Source: an uncultured Candidatus Saccharibacteria bacterium (GTDB taxonomy: Bacteria > Patescibacteriota > Saccharimonadia > Saccharimonadales > Saccharimonadaceae). From it: 64,000 nt of DNA. Made by a program: the position numbers and the translations under genes. A model generated the notes under the pieces. That model was given only the letters and a program-made list of their open reading frames with translations. It was not told the DNA's origin and searched no databases. This document shows, piece after piece, positions 44,020 to 53,104 of this stretch. The number at the start of each line of letters is the position of its first letter. Position 1 is the first letter of the stretch. The stretch covers positions 1 to 64,000 of the forward strand of contig CAMIHP010000003.1 in assembly GCA_946222005.1 (NCBI GenBank), read 5' to 3'.

Positions 44020-44841
44020 CTACCCCTGATGCTTGAGGAGCCAGTTATTGGCTGCTACCCAGGTCTCGAGCGTGCCAGTGTCGAGGTAGTGACCCTTGGT
44101 GGGGACGACGGCCATGTGGCCACCAGCGGCGAGGTAGTCGTTGAAGGGGTCGGTGATGTAGTATTCACCCGCGACGTCGTCGCGGTCAGCGTGGGCAGCA
44201 ATGCGCTGCAAGAGGTCGTAGCTGAGGACGTATTTGCTGACATTAATCATCTCGCTAGGCGCTTCACCCGGCGCTGGCTTCTCTACCACGCCGCGCAGCC
44301 GGCCATCATCGGCAACATCCAGCACGCCGTAGCGGCTGAGCTGGTCGGGCGGCATGTGTACGCCCAGAATAGCCGAGCGGTCCTCCCCTGCTGCCTCAAT
44401 GAGGCGTGCCACCTCTGATGTGCCATCGGCATTATACACACAGTCATCACCCATCAGCACGACCACTGGCTCACCAGGGTCGAGCTGCGGCACCACGAGG
44501 CTGACCGGGATGGCTGTGCCGTACTTACCATAGCTCGATTGCACCATGTAGTGCAGGTTGACCTTCGGTGGAGCGATGAGAGGCAAGAGATCTGCCTTGC
44601 CATTGCGGCGTAGGTAGTTGTTGAGGTCGACGTTAGAGCGGTAGAAGTCGCGAATCTGCGTACTTTGCTCGCTCACCACGAAGTAGATATCGCGGATGCC
44701 CGCCGCGATGCAGTCTTGCACGGCGTAGTCTACTACCGGGCGGTTACCCAGCGGCAGCATGCATTTTTCGATCGTCTTGGTGACGGGCAGGCGCCGTGTC
44801 CCCCAGCCTGCTACGGGGATGATTGCTTTGGTGCATTGCAT
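44020..44841 (-). CDS. galU: UTP-glucose-1-phosphate uridylyltransferase
   Basis: Motifs include KAIIPVAGWGTRRLPVTKTI, the nucleotidyltransferase loop, then KCMLPLGNRPVVDYAVQDCI and VVVLMGDDCVYNADGT. The product is UDP-glucose, used for surface glycans. The start codon lies 98 bp inside the upstream HAD-type gene, so the two are coupled. The N-terminal catalytic motif begins immediately, so the start cannot be moved downstream. Confidence 0.93.
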   Translation of the reverse strand: MQCTKAIIPVAGWGTRRLPVTKTIEKCMLPLGNRPVVDYAVQDCIAAGIRDIYFVVSEQSTQIRDFYRSNVDLNNYLRRNGKADLLPLIAPPKVNLHYMVQSSYGKYGTAIPVSLVVPQLDPGEPVVVLMGDDCVYNADGTSEVARLIEAAGEDRSAILGVHMPPDQLSRYGVLDVADDGRLRGVVEKPAPGEAPSEMINVSKYVLSYDLLQRIAAHADRDDVAGEYYITDPFNDYLAAGGHMAVVPTKGHYLDTGTLETWVAANNWLLKHQG

Positions 44842-45532
44842 ACTCGATGTCTCCTTGTATGATATTAGTTGCTTGAGCTAACGTATGACAAATGGGCCAA
44901 TCTCCCGAGCGCCAATTGATGGGGCGCGGTGTGAGTTGGCCAGTGTGGTCGATCTGCACACAGCGAATGGGCGGGTCTGGCTCGGGCGCAAAGGCGACGG
45001 CAACGGGCTTATCGTCGATCAAATAGATTGTTTGGCTGGGGTTTGCAGCGGCGGCACGGCGCAGCCACTGGGCTTTATCTTGCAAGGTAGTAATAATCAC
45101 CTGCCCACCCTGCTGAGCCACGAGCGCACGCACTGCTGGGCACAGACGGGCTTTGCAGTGCGGGGTGATGGGGTCGCCGTAGGTTAGCACCTGCACCGTA
45201 CCATAGTGGCTCAGCGTGCGCAGCATCTGTGCCACGCCGGGATACTGGAGATGGCCATCGGCAAGAGCCGTCTGCTCGAGCCGCTCTATAACAGATGCCG
45301 CATCCAGGCCGAGCGCCGCAAGCTGCGCCGCCAAGACGTAGGTTGGGGCGGTGGGGTTCGTCTTGGGCCGGAGCATGTAGCGAGGCTGCGCCGCCAAGAA
45401 TTCCTTGGCGGTCACCTGCGCCGGGTAGAGCTGGGCGAGTGCCTCCGCTATCTCGCGCAACCACTGCGTGGTGTTGATGATCGTCCGATCGAGATCAACG
45501 TAGATATGGTAATGGCTCGATGGGTATTCCAT
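44744..45532 (-). CDS. HAD-superfamily hydrolase
   Basis: Motif I DxDxT appears as YVDLDRTIINTT, motif II as VLTYGD, and motif III/IV as LIDDKPVAVAFAP. The cap is helical. Substrate unknown. TATACT (45547-45542) ends 9 bp before the ATG, so it is probably leaderless. Its last ~32 codons overlap galU, and that tail is low in complexity; the function of the tail is doubtful. Confidence 0.85.
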   Translation of the reverse strand: MEYPSSHYHIYVDLDRTIINTTQWLREIAEALAQLYPAQVTAKEFLAAQPRYMLRPKTNPTAPTYVLAAQLAALGLDAASVIERLEQTALADGHLQYPGVAQMLRTLSHYGTVQVLTYGDPITPHCKARLCPAVRALVAQQGGQVIITTLQDKAQWLRRAAAANPSQTIYLIDDKPVAVAFAPEPDPPIRCVQIDHTGQLTPRPINWRSGDWPICHTLAQATNIIQGDIEYAMHQSNHPRSRLGDTAPARHQDDRKMHAAAG

Positions 45533-45562
45533 AATTATTACAGTATAGCCAGTCCTTGATAT

Positions 45563-46561
45563 TTATGCAAAGTATATCCGCATCAGCTGGCGCGCCACGA
45601 CGTCGGGGTCGTGCCGGATAAAGCTGCGCGTGCTAGCCAATGGATCGCTAGCCTGGGCACCATCCCACACGTCTTGTGCGAGGACTGGTGCGGCACGATA
45701 GCGGTAGTGCTGGCGATGCATCTCATCCATATCGTACTCGACCATCAGCTCGCCATCGTGGGCATACTTGTCCATCAGCTCGGGGCTGGGGCGCGTGTTG
45801 TTGAAGACGACATAGTCGAGGAACTGGCTGCCTGCTAGGCGCTCGATCTCACTCGCGAAGTCGCTCACCGAGAAGCCGTCCGTTGGGCCGGGCTTGGTGA
45901 CGAGGTTGCAGACAAAGACACAGCGTGCCGTGGTGGCGGCAAGCGCCTCCTGGATCTCGCGAATGACCAAGACAGGTGCCAAGCTACCATAGAGGTTGCC
46001 AGGAGCCACCACGACCATATCGGCGGTGCGAATTGCCTCCACCGCGGCGGGGTTAGCCTGAGCTTCTGGCTCAAGCCAAATCTTGGGCCGACGCGCCAGC
46101 GCCTGCTGTGAGATGAGATATTCACCCTTGATAGGCTGACCATCCTCGCCTTCTGCGCAAAGCGTCACATTGCTGAGTGTTGCGGGCACAACGCACCCAT
46201 CGATATTAAGCACCTGGCTGGCTAGTGCCACCGCCTCAGCAAAACTGCCGGTCATTTTCTCAAGTGCTGTAAGGAAGAGATTGCCAAAGGCATGCCCCTT
46301 AAAACTCCCCTCATCGAAGCGATAATTAAAGAGGTCGCGCACCTTGGGACTATTGCTCAGCGCCACGAGGCACTGGCGCACATCGCCAGGTGGCAAGACA
46401 CCAAGCTCATCGCGCAGTTGGCCCGTCGAGCCGCCATCATCTGCCATATTGACGAGCGCTGTGACCTGCGAGGCATACTGCCTCAGGCCTGTCAGGAGCG
46501 TAAAGCTCCCCGTCCCGCCGCCGATGACGACGACGCGTGCTCCACCATTGCTCTGTGCCAT
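45563..46561 (-). CDS. yvcK: YvcK/CofD-like morphogenesis factor
   Basis: The 332-aa protein has the YvcK signatures VVVIGGGTGSFTLLTGLRQY, NMADDGGSTGQLRDELGVLP and PGDVRQCLVALS, with APGNLYGSLAPVLVIREIQE near the middle. YvcK-type proteins bind UDP-sugars and support cell-wall synthesis in Gram-positive bacteria. It is 3 bp downstream of the GH1 gene and 30 bp upstream of the HAD and galU genes, which links UDP-sugar supply to wall regulation. Confidence 0.92.
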   Translation of the reverse strand: MAQSNGGARVVVIGGGTGSFTLLTGLRQYASQVTALVNMADDGGSTGQLRDELGVLPPGDVRQCLVALSNSPKVRDLFNYRFDEGSFKGHAFGNLFLTALEKMTGSFAEAVALASQVLNIDGCVVPATLSNVTLCAEGEDGQPIKGEYLISQQALARRPKIWLEPEAQANPAAVEAIRTADMVVVAPGNLYGSLAPVLVIREIQEALAATTARCVFVCNLVTKPGPTDGFSVSDFASEIERLAGSQFLDYVVFNNTRPSPELMDKYAHDGELMVEYDMDEMHRQHYRYRAAPVLAQDVWDGAQASDPLASTRSFIRHDPDVVARQLMRIYFA

Positions 46562-46564
46562 GTA

Positions 46565-48109
46565 TTATTCCTCCCGATTATTATGACTACGTGAACGACT
46601 ACGTGATGCGACTGCTGGTCGGCGCGGCGGTGCAATCACCCCACTCGAGCGTGCCGCTGACCCTGGCGTAGATGGTGGCATTTGGGGTGTTTGGGGCGGT
46701 GTTGGCGGAGTAGGTTTGGGTGGTACTGCTGGTGTAGAGCGAGTAGAGCGCGGCGATGATGATGTAGCTTGCGCCTGTGCGGTAGCTGGCTTAGCACCTG
46801 GCTTCTTGCGCGCTGGTACAGACGGCAATGGCTCAATGGGTCGCTCTGCCTGTTTCTTCTGCTGCTGCAATACGCGAGCAAACCACACTGCACTTGGGCG
46901 TGGTGTCCGCTTATACGTCTTGTAGTCGACTGCAAAGAGGCCAAAGCGCGGCCAAAACCCTTTATCCCACTCGAAGTTATCGAGGAAGCTCCAGTGCATA
47001 TAGCCTAGCAGCTCTACTCCACTACCAAGGGCGCGCTGCATAGCAAGGATAGACTGAGTGAGCCATTGCTTGCGGAACTGGTCGCGCTCGTCGGCCACAC
47101 CGTTCTCTGTCACGAGCAAAGGCAGCTTGTAGCGGCTCCAGAGACGCTCCAGTGCAAGCTCGAGATGATCGGGCTGCATTGTCCAGCCGAGATCATTTGG
47201 CGTCGTCTCAGGGTTGTGTATGCGGTAGCCATAGATACGATTACTAAAGTAATAATTAACGGCAATGTAATCACTCTGCCGCACCACCTTGCGCAGGAAA
47301 TAATCGTCCTGGAAGAACTGCACCACCCGCGCTGTCGCTCGGCTAAGCCAGGCGTCGTCGCCCGGGTAGGTGTAGGCCGAATTCTTGGCCACCGCCACCT
47401 TAAAGCGCCGGCTCTTAGCGTGGAGGACTTTGGCTACTTGGTTGTGTGCGTAGGCAAGGTTGCTTAGCACGCGGTAGGTTTGCCACTTGCTGCGGACGTT
47501 GGGTGGCCAGGTGCCATTGTAGTAGCTCTCGGTCACGTAGACGCAGGGCTCATTAATGGTAACGACATAGCGCACCGTTGCACCAATCTCATCCATCAGC
47601 TTATCAACAAAGCGCACGAAGTACTTCACATTATCGCGCTTCGCAAAGCCTCCACGGGCAGCAAACCATACCGGCAGCGTGAAGTGAAACAGCGTCACGA
47701 CTGGCTCCAGCCCAGCATCGGCCAACGCGGCGAGGTACGCCTTGTAGTATTTGATCGCCTCGGCATTCCACGCGCCCTCTTCTGGCTCGATGCGCGACCA
47801 CTCCACACTAAAGCGCCACGAAGTTAGGCCCATCTTCTTGGCCAGAGCGAAGTCTTGTGCGTAAAGCTCGGCGTGGTTGGCAGCTTTGCCCGAGATATAA
47901 TTGTTTGGATCTTTGGCGGCACTGGCAATGTGCGGCCAGTTGGGCAAGTCGCCATATTGATATTGGCTCTGAGCAGCGAGGGTCTTGGCCTGAGCTTTTT
48001 CCCACTCCGACCACTGGTTGTGCATACCACCCTCGACCTGATGCGCGCTCGTCGCAGCGCCCCAGAGGAAATGTTTTGGAAATTGCACCGTAGATTGTTG
48101 CTTAGCCAT
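46565..48109 (-). CDS. GH1-family glycosidase with low-complexity tail
   Basis: The catalytic acid/base Glu lies in TINEPCVYV and the nucleophile Glu in LLVTENGVAD. FPKHFLWGAATSAHQVEG is the classic GH1 N-terminal signature. The last ~110 residues are a Pro/Ser/Thr-rich low-complexity tail. No signal peptide is present, so it acts in the cytosol. It hydrolyses beta-glucosides or related sugars; specificity is unreadable. TACAAT (48122-48117) ends 7 bp before the ATG. The second copy of the two-stem RNA element lies ~100 bp upstream. Confidence 0.95.
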   Translation of the reverse strand: MAKQQSTVQFPKHFLWGAATSAHQVEGGMHNQWSEWEKAQAKTLAAQSQYQYGDLPNWPHIASAAKDPNNYISGKAANHAELYAQDFALAKKMGLTSWRFSVEWSRIEPEEGAWNAEAIKYYKAYLAALADAGLEPVVTLFHFTLPVWFAARGGFAKRDNVKYFVRFVDKLMDEIGATVRYVVTINEPCVYVTESYYNGTWPPNVRSKWQTYRVLSNLAYAHNQVAKVLHAKSRRFKVAVAKNSAYTYPGDDAWLSRATARVVQFFQDDYFLRKVVRQSDYIAVNYYFSNRIYGYRIHNPETTPNDLGWTMQPDHLELALERLWSRYKLPLLVTENGVADERDQFRKQWLTQSILAMQRALGSGVELLGYMHWSFLDNFEWDKGFWPRFGLFAVDYKTYKRTPRPSAVWFARVLQQQKKQAERPIEPLPSVPARKKPGAKPATAQAQATSSSPRSTRSTPAVPPKPTPPTPPQTPQMPPSTPGSAARSSGVIAPPRRPAVASRSRSRSHNNREE

Positions 48110-48467
48110 AATGCTTATTGTACCATCAGCCGAGGATTAAGAAAAATAGAATTATTGGGTGGATGCATCGTCTCTCTTTCTTTGCGCTCGCTCCATCTCC
48201 CCACGCTTCATCTGATGGCGTGTGAAAACAGATTGCAATAATCTGTTTTCAGCCCAGCGCAAGAGGTGAATATTCTAGAGAGATATTCACCCTTATAGTG
48301 TTCCGTCAGAGGGAGTGTGGGGAGGTGGAGCATGAGAATACATGAGAGTTTTGAGATCAACACCCTATGACGAAATACAGAGCACTCCCGCTTGCTTGGT
48401 CGCTGGCCTCCAGATATTTTCTTGTCCAATAGCATGATACTAGCTAGACACAGAGAATATCTCTTCC
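48110..48467. other. 358-bp region with an RNA element and a dispersed repeat
   Basis: Contains the GH1 leaderless promoter, copy 2 of the two-stem element (48224-48304), and a ~52-bp stretch (48381-48432) resembling 10703-10753. The minus-strand 75-codon frame across it is probably non-coding. Confidence 0.5.
48224..48304 (-). ncRNA. Two-stem RNA element, copy 2 (upstream of the GH1 gene)
   Basis: Stem 1 GAAAACAGATT/AATCTGTTTTC (11 bp), linker AGCCCAGCGCAAGA, stem 2 GGTGAATAT/ATATTCACC with a bulged base, then CCTTATAGTGTTCC. It matches copy 1 (41855-41935) in linker and flank, with compensatory stem changes. Confidence 0.6.
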
Positions 48468-49583
48468 CTACTCTGGCAATTGCTCATTCTCGCGCAAGAT
48501 TTTCTTGCCGCGCATTTCGTATTTGACGCCGGTCAGGTCGCTCGTGACGTAGTCGTCGTTGAGGAGATTAACAAAAACGGCTGCATCCTTGGCATCCATG
48601 ATAATGATGCTCCCTGCCGCGTCGTCCGTCATCAGGCCCAGGCCCATTTCATCAGCGTGGTCAATGAGTTGGTCTTGTGTCACTTGGGCAGGATCGAGCT
48701 TTTGCAGTTTAGTCACCAGCGCTGGTGTGTCGCGCACCAGGCGGTCGAGCGTGAGCCCCTCAGGCAAGGTAAGTTTGAACTGCTGAGTGATGGCAGCGAT
48801 CTTCTCCTCCGCCACAGCGTGCTTCTTGGCATCGTAGCCAAAGAGCCGGACAAATTTGCTCTCACTAAAGGCAAAGATATCGTTCCCGACGATCAGCACC
48901 TGATTATCCGGCGTGATGCGTAGGCCAGCATCAGCCACAAATGGCTGGAACGACCCACCACTGTACATCCAGGCGGTTGCTCCCTTGAGCACCTGCGACT
49001 GAGGCAGCAGCTTGGCCACAAAGAATGGCTCGCCATCTGTGCCTATCCGGAAGCGCGCAATGATACCCTTAACCTTCTTAAATTCATGGTCACCCTCGTT
49101 GAAGGTCTCGAGATCTGCCTCGCTGTAGGTGATCTGCTCGATCACTTCCTGAGCGTGCACTACCCGGTCGAGCGTGGTGCGCTCAAGGACATTCTCCTCG
49201 GCCTTGGCCGCCTCAAAGTCGCGTACCATCAGGCCAGTCGCTGCACCCGTCTGCACCGCTGTGATCATATCGTAGAGGAAGAGCACCTTGAGCTGTGCCT
49301 TGAGCTCGGCTGCATAGTTGGTGGCATACACCGTATAGCCCTTGGTAAAGAGGAAGAGATCCACCTCTAGCTGGTCTTTGTCACGGTCGGCTTGGTTGGC
49401 CCAGAGGAAGATGTCGGTAGCATCGGTAGACGTGTCAGCAGTAGGCTGTGTGGTAATATTTGTTGGCTGAGTCTCGGCATGGGCGGCCACGTCTGCATCA
49501 CTCTGCGGCGCAGCAGCTGACTCTCGTGGCGTTACTGGGGTGGTATCGGTGGTGGGGGTTTGTGTGTTTGGTTCGTTATGCAT
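48468..49583 (-). CDS. DUF4868 (KwaB-like) protein
   Basis: After a ~60-residue Thr/Pro-rich tail, a ~300-residue domain ends with LLNDDYVTSDLTGVKYEMRG, a C-terminal pattern I associate with DUF4868, the domain of KwaB in the Kiwa anti-phage system. Other segments (GNDIFAFSESKFVRLFGYDA) fit it too. The usual partner KwaA, a four-helix membrane protein, is not adjacent. It may be an orphan or have an unrelated role. No SD; the ATG at 49583 is the only sensible start. Confidence 0.6.
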   Translation of the reverse strand: MHNEPNTQTPTTDTTPVTPRESAAAPQSDADVAAHAETQPTNITTQPTADTSTDATDIFLWANQADRDKDQLEVDLFLFTKGYTVYATNYAAELKAQLKVLFLYDMITAVQTGAATGLMVRDFEAAKAEENVLERTTLDRVVHAQEVIEQITYSEADLETFNEGDHEFKKVKGIIARFRIGTDGEPFFVAKLLPQSQVLKGATAWMYSGGSFQPFVADAGLRITPDNQVLIVGNDIFAFSESKFVRLFGYDAKKHAVAEEKIAAITQQFKLTLPEGLTLDRLVRDTPALVTKLQKLDPAQVTQDQLIDHADEMGLGLMTDDAAGSIIIMDAKDAAVFVNLLNDDYVTSDLTGVKYEMRGKKILRENEQLPE

Positions 49584-49624
49584 GTAGCTATTCTACTACA
49601 ACTATACCTTTATAACTAAACTTG

Positions 49625-50445
49625 TTACTGTTTGTTAGTTACCGTATCGCCAATATAGTCAGCAAAATCAATATAGACACCATCCCAAAATATCCCTTCT
49701 TTGCCATCCATACGGCCACTCGCAAGAGAGTGACCTTGCGAGTTAAGCTCATATGGCAAGAGGAGGACTTGTGCGTTTTTGCTTAGCTGCGTTACTGTAG
49801 TATTGATCTGATCCATATAATGCCATTCTCGAAACACTCCCCGTCGCTTACCATAATCCTGATCATAGCGACTCGATGCAGGATATGAAACAACATACAA
49901 TGGCGTACTTTGGGTATCATCTTTTTCTACTTGGTGGCGAAAAGTATAGAGGTCCCGATTGACCGGACTATCTTTTCTTGTTATGCGGCCATTCTGACTC
50001 AGAGCATCATAATGCGAAACAAATGATTGAATTTTCCCATCTCGATTTTTTGCAAAACCAGCCACACCAGTGCAGCCCATCAACCCGCTCGTCGCTATCA
50101 CACCCGTCTCGTTTTTTTCAAGAGATACCCTTCCAGACGAGTTCATCTCTACATAGGCAATATCATGCGAATTAAGCTGCATGGTCGCTTGAGATTCCTT
50201 TACATACCCCAACATAATGAAGCTAGTGTCTTTCATCTTTTCTCGAGCGCTAAGGAAAACACTATTCTGTCGGATGGAGGCGACACCTGTCGGTTGTTTT
50301 ATGATGCTAGCTGTACCTGGTGATGTATTTTCTGGTGTGATCACGCGATGGGTCGACAACCGGCCCAACGATTGGATGATCATGGAGTCTTCTATACTTC
50401 GGCGCTCAGCGCTGCCTGTTAAGGCTCTCTCTCTGGATTTGCCAT
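49625..50445 (-). CDS. Hypothetical protein with a frameshift in a (AG)5 tract
   Basis: A start with a strong AAGGAG SD and upstream TACAAT lies at ATG 50445 (MANPERE), but its frame stops after 8 codons. Removing one AG from the (AG)5 tract at 50434-50425 joins it in frame to the long open frame that otherwise begins at 50383, giving MANPERALTGSAERRSIED and about 272 aa in all. The product is soluble, beta-rich, with no recognised family. It looks like a phase-variable gene caught OFF, a fresh mutation, or a sequencing error. Confidence 0.6.
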
Positions 50446-50637
50446 ATTTTCTCCTTATTGTCTAGATTACTTTATTGTAAGAGATATAGAGGAGATTTGT
50501 CAATTAGTAAACTATGGGAGGTACTGAGCGGTTTGCAACGCTCGTATAAGGGCTGAGCATGTTATAAGGACATTCATTTTTGTTTACTATAATCACCGAG
50601 AAGCATAAAACGACCCCAACTTTGGGATAGCGATGCG
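50446..50637. other. Intergenic region between the frameshifted gene and the helicase
   Basis: AT-rich; it contains the TACAAT upstream of the frameshifted gene. No further gene seen. Confidence 0.4.
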
Positions 50638-52170
50638 CTACTGCACCGCATCCTCGCCAAAATGCTTTTGCAGTCGCATTTTTATCGAACCTTCGTGCCG
50701 GCCGAGGGTGCGGCTGAGCTGGCGGATGCTCACGCCTTGGACGAAGGCCTGCTTGAGCGTCTCATCGTCTACTTTTGTCCATGGTTTGTAGGCGTTGGGG
50801 TGGGTCTGGCGCATTGTGGCGATCTTGGCCGCCCAGCTGGTGCTGCCAGTTTTGCTCGTTGGCTTCTTCTGTGGCGTCGTAGCACGCTGAGCAGCCTGTT
50901 CGCGCAGATGTGCAAAGCGCTCGGCATCTTGGGCGGCACGGGTGCGCAGCTGCGTGTCGATGATGTATGCTTCATCACTCATGGTAAGCGCCATCCGATT
51001 GATACCAGTGAGATATATATTATCTAGGCTTTTGACGCGGCTCAGTGCCACATAGCCCATACCTGGGACAAAGGCTTTGCGTAGGTCGATGCGTGCACTA
51101 TCGAGCGTCATCCCCTGGCTCTTGTGCACAGTAATCGCCCAAGCCAGGCGCAGTGGCAGCTGCGAGATACTGGCCCGCTTGCGCGTACCATCGCGCAGCT
51201 CCCAGGTGTCAGGCTGCATTGTCACCACATGGCCATTACGAAATTCCACCACGGGGTAGTCTGTACCTGGCTCGAAGCCTGTTACCCGGCCAATGCTCCC
51301 ATTGGCAAAGCGCCGCGCTTGGTCGTTCTTGATAGCCATCACCAGCGCACCCTGCTTGAGCACTAGCATTTCTGGCGCGAGGATACTCCGCTGCAAGGTG
51401 TCGACATAATTTTGCCCACCAGTGCTGCTGCGCTGGTACGATACTTCGTCGCCAGGCAGCTCGGCCAGGCGGGCTTGGTTGATCCGATCGACGTCGATAT
51501 TGACGGTATGGAGCTCGGTTAGGTCGCTCTCGTGAGGTGGCTCCACTTCTGTGCGGGCCAGTAATTGCTCGGCATGGCGTCGGCGCAGGTCACCAGCTCG
51601 CATAGCCGTTAGGATGTCGAGCAGAGCGTCGCCCTTTTGCTGGCGGTATTGCTGGTCGAGGTACAGAATGGCTGGGTCGAGCTGTCGCCAGGCTTGCGAC
51701 TGCACCACAAAGCCCCCCTGCCGCCCACCATCGCGATTAACAGGCGGTAGCTGAAAGAAGTCTCCGCTCATCACTACCTGCAGCCCACCAAAAGGCTGAT
51801 CCGGCATCTCGCGCACGCGGCGGCATACTTCGTCGATCATATCCAGGCGGTAGTCGTGCAGCATACTAATCTCATCGATGATAAGCACATCTGTCTTGGC
51901 AATAATATCGCGCCGCGTCTTCGACAGGTGATCAAAAAAATTGTTCGGCAAGCTATCGTGGATGCCAATCCCCGCCCATGCGTGGATGGTGCTGCCACCC
52001 AGGTGAGTCGCCGCAAGCCCCGTCGTGGCAGTGACAGACACATACTTTCCATCCGCCCTACACTGGCGGATGAACTGCCCCAACACATGCGTCTTGCCTG
52101 TGCCCGCTGGCCCTGTCAGCAGCGCACTCTGACCACTACGCAAAATCTCCTGTGCAAGTGTCTGATCCAT
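50638..52170 (-). CDS. Pif1/RecD-like superfamily 1B helicase
   Basis: Walker A GPAGTGKTHVLG, Walker B LIIDEISML, motif III GDFFQLPPV, and motifs V-VI LAWAITVHKSQGMTLD and YVALSRVKS identify the Pif1-like branch. A C-terminal helical domain (RKPTSKTG onward) ends with a helix-turn-helix-like SIRQLSRTLGRHEGSI. It unwinds DNA 5'-3', often G-quadruplexes or stalled forks. TATACT ends 7 bp before the ATG at 52170, so this start is preferred over 52206. Confidence 0.92.
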   Translation of the reverse strand: MDQTLAQEILRSGQSALLTGPAGTGKTHVLGQFIRQCRADGKYVSVTATTGLAATHLGGSTIHAWAGIGIHDSLPNNFFDHLSKTRRDIIAKTDVLIIDEISMLHDYRLDMIDEVCRRVREMPDQPFGGLQVVMSGDFFQLPPVNRDGGRQGGFVVQSQAWRQLDPAILYLDQQYRQQKGDALLDILTAMRAGDLRRRHAEQLLARTEVEPPHESDLTELHTVNIDVDRINQARLAELPGDEVSYQRSSTGGQNYVDTLQRSILAPEMLVLKQGALVMAIKNDQARRFANGSIGRVTGFEPGTDYPVVEFRNGHVVTMQPDTWELRDGTRKRASISQLPLRLAWAITVHKSQGMTLDSARIDLRKAFVPGMGYVALSRVKSLDNIYLTGINRMALTMSDEAYIIDTQLRTRAAQDAERFAHLREQAAQRATTPQKKPTSKTGSTSWAAKIATMRQTHPNAYKPWTKVDDETLKQAFVQGVSIRQLSRTLGRHEGSIKMRLQKHFGEDAVQ

Positions 52171-52214
52171 AGGTTCTAGTATACAAGGTTGTGGGGTGAG
52201 AGGCAAAGAGAGAG

Positions 52215-52931
52215 TTATTTGGTCAAGCCAAACATCTGCATAACACGCCTACCAAGCAATGCAAGTCGACTTTTCGGCTTCATAGCAGCCTCTTGTGCTA
52301 CAACAAACTTTTCTAGCTCCATCATGATTTGCTCTGCATCTTTGCTCGATGGGTCAATCTCAGCAACTGTAGGATACGGTGATCCAGCTTCAGTAGGATC
52401 ACTATGTGTCAGCTCAACAAACCGTATATTGTCGCCTGCCACCAGCGCTCCCATTGCATAGTTGTCATCCCAGGCAAAATCTGCAAATGTTGGATCTGGA
52501 GCTTTCTCTCCATCAGCAACAACCGATGCCTTAATAAGCATCATATATCCATCAGCTACTGGCTCTTTGCCAATTGTCCCCTGGTATTTTCCATAGGTAG
52601 GAAGCGCAACGACTGAACTATATATACCTTTAGAGTCATAGGCTACATAATCATGTGGCGTGTAGCAATGCGGGGTAATTGTTACCGGTTGGCATATTCC
52701 TTCTGTTCGTGGGAAAATCTCGGTATCGAAGTGTACACCTGTCACAACTCTTAGTTGGTCCATCAATGCGATATCATGATCCATATATTCTTCTACTGTA
52801 TCTGGATGATCTAAAGCCAACGTAAGTCTATGCGCAAGCTCTGCTCTATATTTTTTCTCTTTTTCGTCTAACGGATTTTTGTCAATCCCCCGATATCGCT
52901 TTATCATTGACGACTGTTCACTTGGTCCCAT
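52215..52931 (-). CDS. Hypothetical protein, 238 aa
   Basis: No family is recognised. The N-terminal ~60 residues are charged and helical, followed by a beta-rich region (IYSSVVALPTYGKYQGTIGK, IRFVELTHSDPTEAGSPYPT). There is no signal peptide or membrane helix. The ATG at 52931 has a weak SD (GTAGGG). It is close behind the helicase gene on the same strand but has its own upstream gap. Confidence 0.65.
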   Translation of the reverse strand: MGPSEQSSMIKRYRGIDKNPLDEKEKKYRAELAHRLTLALDHPDTVEEYMDHDIALMDQLRVVTGVHFDTEIFPRTEGICQPVTITPHCYTPHDYVAYDSKGIYSSVVALPTYGKYQGTIGKEPVADGYMMLIKASVVADGEKAPDPTFADFAWDDNYAMGALVAGDNIRFVELTHSDPTEAGSPYPTVAEIDPSSKDAEQIMMELEKFVVAQEAAMKPKSRLALLGRRVMQMFGLTK

Positions 52932-53104
52932 ATATCCCTACCTCTTACTCTATTCGATTTGCTAATGTCATATAGAGTACTCTCCCTTTCTGATTTTGTC
53001 AATGATAAATGACATATTATTGCTGTTTTAGCAAAGGGTGCATCACTGAATATTTAAACCATGCAAAACGAGTACGATTGGTTTTGCAATTACCTGTCTT
53101 TCTT

